A stretch of DNA of 64,000 nucleotides, from the NCBI GenBank assembly GCA_023053575.1, contig JAKZAP010000004.1, forward strand, positions 5,189,572-5,253,571. Reading direction: 5' to 3'. Source of the DNA: Branchinecta lynchi (taxonomy: Eukaryota > Arthropoda > Branchiopoda > Anostraca > Branchinectidae). Below are positions 21,115-32,249 of this stretch, one piece after another (within the stretch, counting starts at the first letter, position 1; every line of letters begins with the position of its first letter). The notes beneath the pieces are model-generated. The model was given only the letters and a program-made list of their open reading frames with translations, made no database searches and was not told the DNA's origin. Both the position numbers and the translations under genes were made by a program.

Positions 21115-21505
21115 TCATCGTCTCTTAACTAACGTATCGCGCAGAAGACAAGGAAGCTTGTGTTTCATCGGATCATATGTCTCACGTGTACTTCTGGCTC
21201 GAATTCCCGATGAAACGTTATGTAGCTGCAACCCTTCAGCATGCAACGCTGCCGGCCCTTTGAACCAGTTTTCCGATGAAACGTTATGTAGCTGCAACCC
21301 TTCGGAATGCAACGCTGCCGGCCCTTTGAACCAGTTTTCTAAGGAACGCTTTTGCAAATAGAAACGCTTTCTCCTGCAACATATTCTTGTGCGATACGTT
21401 TTCTCTTGAAACGGATTCGCTAGAACGGTTTATAGGAGAAACGCTTTACTAGAAAACTGGCAAATTCTGAAAACTGGTTCATAGGGCCGGCAGCGTTGCA
21501 TATAT
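21115..21505. repeat. 66-bp tandem duplication with inverted partner
   Basis: CCGATGAAACGTTATGTAGC through TTGAACCAGTTTT is present twice in tandem (21208-21273, 21274-21339), differing at a few positions. GCAACGCTGCCGGCCCTTTG is answered by an inverted GGGCCGGCAGCGTTGC at 21483-21498. The plus frame 21158-21361 simply translates the duplication (CSCNPS-CNAAGPLNQF twice). Confidence 0.8.
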
Positions 21506-22741
21506 AAAAAAACGTTGCGTTTTACTTTAGAGTGTAGGTGCAAATGTTTAGGTTTAGAAGCAGACTGGCTACTGGTGGGGAGTAAGTCTGCTAAATCGTG
21601 ATTTGCAGTATATTTGCACCGTTTTCTGATATTTTAAGAGCCCCAGAGAATATGATATTTTACCAAAGGTGGTTAAACATGTTGTTATACTAATGGCTAT
21701 TTTAATTTAAAAAAAACTTAAGAGTCTTTACAAGCCCCTAGGTTTAGGGTCCAAGGTTTTAATTTACACTTCTGTACAAAATTAATATAAATGGAGGGTC
21801 AAAGCTAGAGACACTAGGTCGACTGACAACAAGACCAAATTTTCCGATGGGACCGCAAAAGGAAGCATTTGTCATGAACATCATTATTACATTTTTCGCC
21901 TATTTAAAAATAGCCCATTCGGGCTATTTTTACAATTTATTTGCCTGACACGTATACGTCCGGCACTAAATGTACAACCAGTAAGCTGTGAAAGCTGGTT
22001 TTAAATAAAGCATGATCATTATGTAGTCTTTAAGCCAAGAATGTCCTTCATTGAACTCAACCCTTCAGAGAGGAAGTAAAAAAAAAGTAATCTCTACGGT
22101 TCAGCAACTCCTCGGAAAGTTTATATTCAGATAGTTTTCAACCGCAAAGTTTTATCTCTGCATTTCCAGAAGTGGTTTAACTTCCTGGGGTTGCAATTTC
22201 TTTGGTTCCCTAATTCCGCTCTTGAATAAGAGATTGCCGACATTTCCCGAAGGAAGAAAAACTCGGTCTCTTACGCTTGGGGACCTCCGTCTGGGTTTAT
22301 AACTTTTTTAGTGTCGCCTTTGTGGATTTACTGACTAGCACTTTCCCACCGTTTTAGCACCGAGGACGGACAGGTAATGTCTATTCTTCCCACCGTTATA
22401 GGGTGTAGAAAGAGATAACGATGAGTGACGGCAAAAATAGGGACAAAAAAAAGCACCAAGTCACGTCTTCCCAGATCTGAGGACGTCACGTTGGCTCAAG
22501 ATCGATCTTTCCTTTTTCCTTTTTAGATACTCCATCATTTTCTCTTTCCTGTACTGGGTGAAAAATTAAAAATAAACATTACAGAGATCACTTAAATCTA
22601 TTCTCTGCCTGTTTGGCAAGCTTGATGGGAAGAGCTGTATTGTGGGTTCGATCCATTTTGATCGAGGCCTTAATTCTACCTTATTTTTGAAAGTTTCGTG
22701 CATTCTACCAGTATTTTTCAGTAGTCAACGCTTTTTGTTTA
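21506..22741. other. No gene; one perfect hairpin
   Basis: AAAAATAGCCC (21906-21916) and GGGCTATTTTT (21921-21931) form an 11-bp perfect stem with a 4-base loop. About 21820-21855 (AACAAGACCAAATTTTCCGA then TGGGACC) resembles the family 2 end. Otherwise nothing supported. Confidence 0.55.
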
Positions 22742-22945
22742 TGAATATTCCTTGACCCCAAGCTGAATTTGAAACATATATTCAAATAATGTATAAAACG
22801 GATATGTCAGCGACGATGCTTCTGCAGCGCTGTTTCGACCCCTCTTGGCAAGGGTCCTCGCCAGGCTGTCAATCTTTAATCTTGATCTCTGCCAAAACAT
22901 CGTAGCTGACATATCCGTTTTATACATTATTTGAATTTATGTTTT
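22742..22945. repeat. Foldback family, copy 2 (compact)
   Basis: Outer arms CATATATTCAAATAATGTAT / AAAACGGATATGTCAGC mirrored by AGCTGACATATCCGTTTT / ATACATTATTTGAATTTATG. Both arms share the variant TATAAAACGGATATG instead of the TTTACAACGGATACG of the 842-1130 copy. The centre keeps CCTCTTGGCAAGGGTCCTCG only once. Confidence 0.8.
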
Positions 22946-23109
22946 TTTTTCTGATTAGCTTTATTTATAATGTAGTATCCTACGTTGGCTATCTTTTGAT
23001 TAAGAACAATAATAAACGATGACAGTAAACAGAATCCTGGAACCACAAGCAGACACGAACTGCCCAAATTGCTTTTATGATCGACATTTTTTTCCTTTTT
23101 ATGGTTACT

Positions 23110-25127
23110 TGCAGCCTCTGGCCCAAGTGCCATTATACCGATCACAATTCGGTCTGCCGGTCTGTCGGTCGGTCCGAGTTTTTTGTCACACTTTTTCGAG
23201 TTAGGGTACTTCCAGATGTGCTAGGACAATGAAACTTGGCAGGCATATCAGGGACCCGGCACTGGAAACTTGAAAATTTAGGGCATTTTGTCACACTTTT
23301 TCGAGTTAGGGTACTTCCAGACGAGCTAGGACAATGAAACTTGGCAGGCATATCAGGGACCCGACCAAAGTAACCTGGAAATAATCGGTTTCCCGATCCG
23401 ACCATATGTGTTGGAGTGGGAGGCGCTGGAAACTTGAAAATTTGGGGCATTTTGTCACACTTTTTCGAGTTAGGGTACTTCCAGTTTTGCTAGGACCATG
23501 AAACTTGGCGGGCATATAAGAGACCCGACCAAACAAACTTAGAAATAATCAGTTTGCCCGTCCGACCATTTTGGGGGGGAATGAAGGGCATGGGAATCCG
23601 GGAAATTGAGAAGTGAGTAACTTTCGAACGGGTGATCGGATTGTAATGAAACTTAATAACTGAATAGATTATATATCTGGGATGTCCCGTGTAAAGTCTT
23701 GACCGGATTCGGTAGCCAGGGGGGAGTTGGGGGGAGACCGGAAATTCCAAGAAACGTTTAGAATGGAGGGATCGGAGTGAAACTTGCTGGGAAGAACAAG
23801 CATCTGCTCTAGATAAATCCTTTAGACCATTGTACACCTACGGGGGGGGGGGGGGGGAGGGGGTTTCCCAGAATTCCGGTGATGGCGGTTTTGGGGATTT
23901 TCACGGTGAAGCTTGGCAGGCATATCAGGGACACGACCAAACTGACTTCAAAATAAAAATTTTGTCGATCTGATAATGGTGGGGGAGTGGAGGGAGGGGG
24001 ATCCGGAATGTCCAGTCATGCGTAACTTTGGAATGGGTGATCTGATTCGAGTGAAATTTAAGAATTGAACAGAGGACATTTCTCCGGTGATCTTTTTCAT
24101 GTCCTGGACCGGATCCGGCAACTATTGGGGGGGGGGGGGGAATACGTGGACCGCTTAGAATGGAGAGATCGGGATGGAGCTTTGTGGGAAGAACAAACAG
24201 ATGCTCTAGGTAAATAATTTACTGAATCGGATTGGCTACGGGCACCGTGGGGGAGCTGAGGGGGGGGGGGAAATCTCGAGAAACGGTTAGAATGTATCGG
24301 AGTGCAACTTGCTGGGAAGGACAAACATCTGATCCACGTAAATCTTTTACACAATTTGATTGGATCCGGACACTTGAGGGGGGGGAGGGGTTTTCCCGGA
24401 ATTCCGTTTTTTCGGGATTTTCACGACGAAACTTGGAAGGCATGACAGGGACCCGGTCAAACAGACTTGGAATGAAAAAAAAAATCCTCGATATGGTAAT
24501 CTTGGGGTGGGGGGGGGAGTTGAGGGAGGGGAATCCGGAATATAGAGTCATGCGTAACTTTGGAACGGGTGATCGGATTCGAGTGAAATTTGATAATTGA
24601 ACAGAGGACAATTTTCTCTGGTGATTTTATTCATTTCCGGACCGGATCCGGCAATTATTGGGGGGAGGGCGGAAAATACTTGATTAGACTTGAGGATTAG
24701 ACTCGAATTAGACTCTGGATTAATCATTCACAGAACCGGATTGGCTCCGTGTATTGTGGGTGGAGTTGGAGGGGGGGGGGGGGGGGTCTGGGATTCCGGT
24801 GATCGCGAGTTAAGGTACTTCCAGATGTGCTAGGACGATGAAACTTCTCTGGAATATTGGAGATTCAACAACATTTGCTTAGAAATTGCTACCCCAAATC
24901 CGATTATTCCTTAAAGTACCAATCTTGACCGTAAAGTAAAGAAATACTTTTAAGCAATATATGCATGATGCCCATCAGCCCATTAGCATTTTTGCCTTAA
25001 GGGCTTTTATTAAAATGAAGTTCCAGCTGCCTTAGAGTGCGCATCTCAACCGCAAAGTCGAAACTTACTTTTGATCAATCAAAACATCTTAACCCATGTA
25101 AGTGCCATATGAGCTTACAGCTCTTGT
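23110..25127 (+). mobile_element. Family 1 modular repeat, copy 3
   Basis: Opens with GGCCCAAGTGCCATTATACC and GGTCTGCCGGTCTGTCGG. It has three A modules in a row (GAAACTTGGCAGGCATATCA near 23231 and 23337; GAAACTTGGCGGGCATATAA near 23500), then alternating B, C and A modules with G-tracts up to 17 bp. It closes with GTAAGTGCCATATGAGCTTA and CAGCTCTTGTTTT at 25100-25127. The first two A modules (23178-23280 and 23283-23385) are near-identical, suggesting recent tandem duplication. Frames on both strands here are repeat translations. Confidence 0.85.
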
Positions 25128-25432
25128 TTTAGTTTTTTCTCTGAAACTCAAGTACTATTATTTACGTTCATAGAACTGTAAGCTAGACCAAAATGTACCT
25201 GAACGGAGGTAGTCATTCGTGATTGTCATTTTCTGCCCTGGCTCTGCTTTCTTCTTGTCATAAAAGCCGGAGGAAGTTTTTCCCCTTTGCCAGAAGTTAT
25301 GAATTCAGCCGACTGAGCAGCTGGACCCCAGTTACGTCTCACATAGAAGTTAGGAATATGGCAACTTATCAGGAGCGTTAAATTTGAATCTTTGCACTGC
25401 GACTAAAACCAGGTATCGACTAAACAAGGCAA

Positions 25433-26749
25433 GATATTGAGGGGTAGACTAAAAAGAGGCACGGCACGGCACGTTACGACGCGGGAGGCACGGGAAATAA
25501 CAAGACCAAAGGTTTCGATGGGATTCCAAAAATTTAATATCTCATCCAGACAATTGGGTCCTGTCGCTTCTCTACAAAAATTCAGAAACAGATTTAGGCC
25601 AAATAGCTCATCGTCTGAGAAAACCAAGTTCGGATATGGATTCATGAACATGTGTGTTTACCCCTATAAGTCATATTTGTTTTGACGAAACTGATGGAAA
25701 CTTCCTGCCTTAGCATACAAATTTCCGGTTTCCGACGAATCCGGGGAATGCTTATCCGACAAAATAACATAGCTCAAAAACGAATCCAGCGTATCGCCTT
25801 ACCCCTATATCGAACATCTAATCAACTTCAAATAAAGCTTCAAAACTCATGACAAATTTTACGGTTTCAACCGGATTCCGGGCGAACTATTCGTCCGGGT
25901 AAACAAAAACGATTGTCATATACGGATTCAGCATCTCTTCTTACCCATAAATCGGAATCTAATCAACTACAAATAAGAATTTTGCTTTTGAAAACTTTCA
26001 GGATTTGGCCGGATTCCGGGCGACTTAATTTTCCGAGGAGAAAATGGTTTTAATAATTGTGTTCAGCATGTCTTTCCATCCCTAAATCGAACAACTAATC
26101 AACTTCAAATATGGTTTTAACAAATTTTCCGGTTTTGGCCGGAGTCCGGGCGAACTGCTTGTCCGGCGAGAAAATGGTTTTCACAATCGTGTTCATTATA
26201 TCTTCATACTCCTAAATCGAATATCCACTTCTGATAAAACTTTTACTTTTAACAAACTTTCCGGTTTTGGCCGGATTCCGGGCGAACTACTTGTCCGGCG
26301 AGAAAATATTTTTCACAATCGTCTTCACCATGTCTTCTTGCCCATGATCGACTATCTATTAGCTGTTTAATACAGATCCCATCTACGAACTCGACCTTTC
26401 CCTTGACCTAGCCATCATCTACCAAGTTTCATCAAATATCTCATACCCTTAGAGGGTTATCGTGCGTACAGACGGACAGACGGATGGACGGACAACTTTT
26501 GCGATGTCATAGGCATCCCTCCACTTATGTTTTGGGAAACCAAAAAGAGTTTAGTAAGTAGTAGAAGTAGACAAGTAAGTGAGAGCTCGGAACTTCAGAG
26601 GCTAAAAGAAGGCACGCTAGAACTTCGTTCCTGCCCCTCACTCCAACGTCTGAAAGGGCCCTTCTTGTTTTCGTGCCTCGTTTTAGTACTCCTGCCTCCT
26701 AAACTATGTCGTGCTATGCCGTGCCTCTTTTTAGTCGATCCCAGATATT
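25433..26749. mobile_element. ACTAAAA-type inverted-repeat element holding a family 2 copy
   Basis: Left end GGGGTAGACTAAAAAGAGGC and ACGGCACGGCACG. The right end on the other strand is GGGATCGACTAAAAAGAGGC and ACGGCATAGCACG. Further inside both ends keep AGGCACG/AGGCAGG motifs. The interior from about 25495 to 26525 is family 2. The terminal motif GGGATCGACTAAAA also starts the foldback at 47310-48290. Confidence 0.7.
25495..26525 (-). repeat. Family 2 modular repeat, copy 1
   Basis: On plus it begins AACAAGACCAAAGGTTTCGA and ends with GTACAGACGGACAGACGGAT, then GCATCCCTCCACTTATGTTT. Inside are about five tandem ~120-135 bp units of the form GGCCGGATTCCGGGCGAACT, CTTGTCCGGCGAGAAAAT and CCTAAATCGAACA (units near 25725, 25868, 26005, 26130 and 26265). 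Same termini as 32250-33425 in opposite orientation. Confidence 0.8.
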
Positions 26750-26803
26750 AACTCAGACAGAAAGATGACTGAAGAAAATGGAAAGGAGCATGAACAAATA
26801 GTT

Positions 26804-27358
26804 TAACACTGAGGTATAGGAATTTCAACTTTGAGACTAAATTATCCGCGTTTGGTAAGGATTTTTGGCCTGCAAATTGTTGGGAACGTAAATCCAACTC
26901 TTTCTTCTCTGTATAATCAAGTTTTTGTAAAAAAGTTTCATAAGAAATGAGAGCTTGGAGGTTGAAGGCTTCAAATTTGTATTACAAAAACGAATCTTGC
27001 TTCCTCTTGGCTGTTTCGGCATAAAGCGTCAAAACAGACCAACAAGATGCGACACTCGATTTTGCATTGAATTGAAGCACTCAATGGATGAATTGTATGC
27101 TCAACAGTGCTTGTTTAACGTATTTGTAGTTTAGTGTTAGAAATTAAAACTGAGAAAAAAAGTTTGTTGATCAAACTTTGAAGCCTTCAAGCTCTTAGGC
27201 TTAATTCGAAGAAGAATTTGTTTTACAAAAATGTGATTTAAGGCTACAAAGAAGAAAGAGTCAAATTATCGTTTCCAACAATTTACAGGCCGAAAACGTT
27301 TACAAAACGCAGATAATTTAGTCTCAAAGTCAAATTGGGAAATATAGGACTACACTTC
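26804..27358. repeat. Foldback with ~180-bp arms
   Basis: TTTGAGACTAAATTATCCGC, then GGCCTGCAAATTGTTGG and TGAAGGCTTCAAA on plus are mirrored by TTTGAAGCCTTCA, CCAACAATTTACAGGCC and GCAGATAATTTAGTCTCAAA on the right. Interior about 180 bp, no coding. Confidence 0.82.
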
Positions 27359-28077
27359 CCAATGTGAAATTCTTTTGTTACGCACTTCCGCAGATGATGC
27401 ACAGAAATATACGTTTTCGTTGGGTAGGGTGCAATCTCTCTATATATATGATACACGCAACGTCATTGGAGACACGCAACGTCTCATGCCTTCTTTTAGG
27501 CTTCGTGGCGAGCGGGGCCACGTGGTAAAGAAGGCACGTGAAGGGAGCTCCTTGCTATAGCTAGGGTTCTGCACTTCAATATTTTTCACGCGGGCCTGCT
27601 CAAGACCTTGCCCCCCCCCCCCCGGATCCCAAAAGAAGGATTTCAAGTTTTACGGTTCCCTATACGATTTTTATTGAAAGCAGTTTAGTTTCTCTTCAAT
27701 TTATCTTAGCCTCCTCCATCGACAACCCCAGTCAATAACACGAATACTTTAAAACCCGGGAAAGCTCTTGGATGTTGCGTAAAAACTCTCCGACACCTCG
27801 GTAAGCAAACCTTCGAAAGACTCTCTATGGTAAATATACAACATTACCGGATGCCATAGTAACTTCGAAAGTGGTAAACAGGGTTGCCAAGTGTGACACT
27901 TTCGATGCTTTCTGACACTTTTTGCATGCGGGTGACACCATGACACGTTTTCTCTGAAAATGACACCCTTTCTGTATTTTTTTTTATGTCAGAAAAAGCA
28001 CCTTTTAATTTACTTTACCAAAGTTAGGGATTACCGCCACTGGAAAATTGTACTTACCTACTTTATTTAGTACACAA
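27359..28077. other. No supported gene; TGACAC-rich patch
   Basis: 27880-27975 repeats TGACAC about six times at irregular spacing after GGGTTGCCA. A 16-C tract is at 27610-27625. No gene recognised. Confidence 0.4.
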
Positions 28078-28454
28078 CACTGTCAGAAGTTTCATAACAG
28101 ATTGCGCATAACACTTTCAAGAATAACACCTTTTCACTTAGAAATAAAGTGTTATGACCAATTAAGTTTATACTATTCCGTGCCTAGATCTCAAACAACA
28201 CCTTCAATAGGTAAAATACTACACTGTCAGAAGTTACATAACGACCAGAGAAGGATGCGCGGTTTCAACAGATAACACTTTGGGATGTTATCTGTTATAT
28301 TTCTTTCGTTCCCGTTAGTATTTTTACCAGTTGAAGATGTTGTTGGAGATCTAGGCACGAAATAGTGTAAATTTAATTGGTCATAACACTTTCTTTCTAA
28401 GTGAAAAGGTGTTTTAAGTGTTATACGCTATCTGTTATGAAACTTCTGACAGTG
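28078..28454. mobile_element. CACTGTCAGAAG palindromic element, copy 1
   Basis: Ends CACTGTCAGAAGTTTCATAA on both strands. Arms of about 135 bp share AACACCTTTTCACTTAGAAA, GACCAATTAA and CGTGCCTAGATCTC. The centre carries a second, partial terminus (ACACTGTCAGAAGTTACATA at about 28224) and GATAACACTTTGGGATGTTA. Non-coding, likely a MITE. Confidence 0.85.
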
Positions 28455-28626
28455 AAAAACACTTTCAAGTAGGTTTTGAGGTTTGAAGTCTTATGAAGCT
28501 CAACTGTCATCTGCGATTAAGTTCTGTTACAAAACTGAGATCTAACAATTAGAAATGTTTTGAAACACGTTCTTACAAATTCAGAATAATTACCAATTAT
28601 TCGCATTTTGCGCACTGCGCTGCGCA

Positions 28627-29115
28627 ATGCGCAAAAAAAATGTGAGGTGTTTAAAAGCACGTTGTGTTATGAGTTCCACTATGGGTATCAGGGGCAAAGA
28701 CACAACTTTCAATTCCAAGAAGTGCTTTGAGAATGTTTGCAACCAGCAAGGTTACGGAGTCAGGAGCCAAGTTAGTTTTCAGGATAACTTAGCCTATAAG
28801 CTTAAACAGTATACAAGAAGGCAAGGAATATCTACCCAAAACAGACCAACGAGCTTGAGGGATCAGCTCAATCTTGGCCAAAGCTGGGCTCATATTCAGA
28901 AACCAGCACGAATTCTTCAAAAAATGCTCAACAGGCTTCCGCAGAAGTATCAAAAACTCTCGAAGAGGAAAAGCCTGTTGACAGAATTCAAAAAAGACTT
29001 TCCTAAAGCCTCGGACATGGTCCCTCAAAAAGCCAGCAAAATTTCCTTGAAATCCATATCCTGGGCTAGGTGGGAGCGCATGCAGCGTATCAAAGTCGAC
29101 TTAAATAATTCGTAA
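28627..29115 (+). CDS. 162-codon open frame, unknown; C-terminal part in tandem repeat
   Basis: An uninterrupted frame, Lys/Gln/Ser-rich, from MRKKNVRCLKARC to a TAA at 29113-29115. Features are basic composition, Q-rich helix-like stretches (ILQKMLNRLPQKYQKLSK) and a PKASDMVPQKASKISLKS segment that is the first unit of a DNA tandem repeat continuing to 29740. It is preceded by a GC-rich CGCACTGCGCTGCGCAATGC stretch. It could be a repeat-born frame or an exon of a repetitive protein. I recognise no family and see no splice signal that decides. Confidence 0.3.
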   Translation: MRKKNVRCLKARCVMSSTMGIRGKDTTFNSKKCFENVCNQQGYGVRSQVSFQDNLAYKLKQYTRRQGISTQNRPTSLRDQLNLGQSWAHIQKPARILQKMLNRLPQKYQKLSKRKSLLTEFKKDFPKASDMVPQKASKISLKSISWARWERMQRIKVDLNNS

Positions 29116-29740
29116 GGCCATAGGTTTTTGCAAAGGCCTCTGACATCGTCCGTGCCAAACGCCTGTTCACTCTGTTAAGGCCTGGAAGATTCTCCCCGAA
29201 AGCCGTCTCCTTGCCTTGCGAGACAAACGGACGCTAAGTTTTCAACACAACAAGTCTTTCAAAATAAGCTGCAAGACCAAAGCCTCTGACAGTGTCCCTC
29301 AAACGCCCTTGACTCTGTTAAAGCCTGCAAGATTCCCTCCGAAAAGCCTTCTCTCGGACCGCCACCATTTGAAGCGAACGGACGCAGCGTCTCTAAGTTG
29401 ACTCTTGTCTTCCGAAATAAGCTGCAACACTTTGATAAAGCCTCTGACATTGTCCCTCAAAACCTCCTGTTGACAACGTTAAAGCCTGCAAAATAGCCCT
29501 CTCCTGGATTGCCGCCTTCTTAGACGAACAATGGGCGGGCTAAACTCGGCTCATTCACAACTTTCTAAAGAAGCTGGTAGACTTTGCTAAAGTCTCTGAC
29601 AACGCCCCTCACAAACAATACGCTGCTTTACTTTATTTTATAGCCAGTTAACCCTGTCAAAGCCGTCTCTAGGATTCCGCTTTCATACGAACGGACAAAG
29701 CACGTTCAAATCGGCCTTAAAAAGAGAACAAAGAAGCGGC
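29000..29740 (+). repeat. Tandem repeat, ~130-160-bp unit x5
   Basis: AAAGCCTCTGACATTGTCCC-like motifs start at about 29005, 29134, 29279, 29438 and 29588. Each later unit continues with CTGTTAAAGCCTGCAAGAT, a TCTCSGATT-like block and ACGAACGGAC. Units are diverged 15-25 percent by eye. Only the first is inside the 162-codon frame. Confidence 0.78.
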
Positions 29741-29759
29741 TTCTTCTTTTGAACCAAAA

Positions 29760-30192
29760 TACCAGTTGACACAATTTATTACCGGCCATTGTCGTCTTAA
29801 TAGTTTCCTGCATAAAATTAGTAAAGCTCCTTCTAGCTTGTGTTGTTGTTGCCAAATTCCTGAAACTTGCAGCCATCTTTTATTTGAATGTCCTTTATAT
29901 TACACTCAGCGAATGTCCTTGTATTTGTGTTTATCTCAACTAGGTCTTAGCTTTCCTTTTAGTCTGAATTTAGCAGTGAGTAATAAGTATGTTAGAAATC
30001 TTGTTATTGTTTTTTTAAAAAGAACTAGGAGATTAGAAATTTCGTAGTTGGTGATCACTGGTTGCGTCATCACTTTTCTTCAGTCGAGACTTTATGATTA
30101 GATTAGTGTTTTATTTTTGATGTCATGTAGTTTTAGTTTAGTATATAGAGTGAAATACTTTGTTTGGTTTACTCACGATTAAATACTTACTT
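29760..30192 (+). pseudogene. Non-LTR retrotransposon 3' end (Cys/His C-terminus)
   Basis: Frame 29766-30047 reads TQFITGHCRLNSFLHKISKA, then CCCCQIPETCSHLLFECPLY. This is the C-terminal region of Jockey/I-type LINE ORF2 proteins, where a QFLTGHG-like block precedes a C-x-C...H...C knuckle. It is followed by about 130 bases of 3' UTR and a terminal ACTTACTTACTTAC tract at about 30184-30197. The reverse transcriptase part is missing, so it is a 5'-truncated copy. Confidence 0.75.
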
Positions 30193-30862
30193 ACTTACAA
30201 GCGTGTTCAAGTCGGTTCATGTCTCTCGATGTAAGCTAATGTAACTAGCAAACGTGGCTCAACCCTTGGCCCTCTGCTCCGATCAGCGATCTGGTAGTTG
30301 CCAGTCAATTAGCCAGAAAAAAAGAGTAATCATTGGCCTATTCGCGACGCTTTAGGCCAACCTATTTTTGCACGAAGAAACATCAGCAAGCTAAGATACA
30401 AAACGATCTAGACGGACTTTTAGCTCATTCATCTACTTTAGTTCCCCCTTCAAGAGACAGTGCGGTCCACAAAGATCCCTACCACGTCTCTCTTACCCTA
30501 GTGCTTCCCAGGAAACACGTCCTGACAGATCTTATGTCCTTCTTGAAGACATAATCAGGACGAACGAACGACGTCATGTCCGAAGGGACTATGAGTATTG
30601 CCGAAACCTCTCAGGCGGTGCGAAACTATTCACACAGAAGAAGGAAGTGACATTATTTTTGAGACAAATCAGGACGAAAACTGTTATGAAATTAGTGGGA
30701 TATAAATTCCCTTCACTTGCCCGGTCCGGTCCCCGGTCTACTTTTCCACAGCTTAACCACTTTTTGTACATTCGGAGAGGGTACTACCCCCCCCCCCCCC
30801 CTTGGTCCCTTTAGTGGTTCTGGGAATACAACCTGGAACAGGTCATAGATCCTTCTTTACGC
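30193..30862. other. No clear gene; diverged repeat shared with ~34.2-34.5 kb
   Basis: AGTGCTTCCCAGGAAACACG, CTGACAGATCTTATG and TTCTTGAAGACATAATCAGG (30500-30556) correspond to AGTGGTTCTCGGGAAACACG, CAACAGATCTGCGG and CTTCAAGAAGACCTAATCAT at 34377-34446. Frames here are short and unrecognised. Confidence 0.4.
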
Positions 30863-31315
30863 TTAAAGTTTAACCAAAATGGGCTGGGATATGACAATCT
30901 AGTTACCCATCACTTATTCACTACAATTGGCTTGAAGTAAATGCGTTACTTCGTTGTTCCACTATTCAGCAATAATCGATTTTCAAATAGTGGAATTTCC
31001 GTGTGGTTTGTGGTATCTGTATGCGCTTGTATTTTTGTCGTATGCCAAACAAGAAAGGCTTATGATTTTTTTTTTGTTCAGGCCACAAGCAATCTTCACC
31101 AATCTCACCACTGCCGACTGAAAAGCCGCGTTTGTGTTGAGATTAAAATTTCCGGCGTCATAAAGAATTTTCGTTGTGGGGACGGCCGCAGATTTTTGAA
31201 CGTCATAGCTAAAGTAGACAGTATAAAAAAAACAAAAAACCTAGGAAGATCCAAATAATTCAGTGTATTCAGTTAAATGACACAAAGTTAAGTTGGCTTT
31301 TCAGTTAAACCTTAA
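30863..31315 (+). repeat. TTAA MITE family, copy B (complete)
   Basis: Starts TTAAAGTTTAACCAAAATGG and ends GGCTTTTCAGTTAAACCTTA A, so the ends are inverted versions of (TTAA)RGTTTAACYRAAA with TTAA at both borders (30863-30866, 31312-31315). Shares the internal landmarks of copy A at high identity. Non-coding apart from a 105-codon frame that is not conserved between copies. Confidence 0.85.
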
Positions 31316-31359
31316 GCCTAGCCGATGAGCACCGATGACGCCAAACTCAGAATAGACAA

Positions 31360-32050
31360 TAGTTGCGTTTTTGCGGTAACCGGGTATCTGTAACTATGAA
31401 CAATTGTTGTTTTCGCAATTACCGGTTATCTGTTACCCTGGCGAATTATCGTTTTCTCAGTCACCCAGTAACTCTGGTATCTGGAACGGAGTAACCCTGC
31501 CGAGCTCGGGGTTACCGAATTCAGTAACCTGGTAACTGCATCCTTTTCATCACACAAACAAACAAAATATTTCTTGGGAATTAACTGCCTTTGTAAGGGG
31601 CAAGTTTATTCTGATAGACGACTCTGGCACGGTCATCAGCTTTTAACCTGAAGAAGCTGTTTCTAATGGATTTGACCTAGGATTATGCCTGGATTATGCG
31701 ATTCCAAGTCCTGTCTGTAGACATATTTGACATTTAGGAACATGACAAGTGATTTCTGAAAAAAATAGGTTCTTGGTGCGAGATAAAAAAAAAAGTGACC
31801 TTATCAAGTCGTCATACAGGAAAGCGTACAGGTGTAAGGGATGAACGATATTAGAAATAATCAAATTTACGGAAAACGTTTAGACTTTTCAAATATTTTG
31901 CAGAGAATCAAGGAATTAAGGCTAACTGTCGTTTTTGGTTCAGTTACCGGGTATCAGTAACCCAGTATCCTGCCGTTATCTGACGAAACGACAAGAGTGC
32001 ACTTAGTTACCGGGCAACAGTTACTCTCGGTTACCGCAAAAACGCAACTA
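31360..32050. mobile_element. 691-bp element with GTAACC-rich inverted ends
   Basis: Left end TAGTTGCGTTTTTGCGGTAA CCGGG; right end on the other strand TAGTTGCGTTTTTGCGGTAA CCGAG. Sub-terminal GTAAC/GTTAC motifs (ACCGGGTATCTGTAAC and similar) recur at both sides, five or more times left and four right. No transposase frame. Confidence 0.83.
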
Positions 32051-32249
32051 ATGTGTATTTTCACAGATTCTCATGTCCAGTGTTCTTACATAAAAGGACG
32101 GGATGGGCAAAATAAGTGAGAAAAGGGGTGTTATGGAGATGTCCCTTAACATTTTGTTCGGAAATAGTCCTCCTATAGTTTATTTCCTCCCTCTATCATC
32201 TACTTTTCTATATCTCTTAGGTCTTCACCGCCACTGTCACTCGGTTTTT

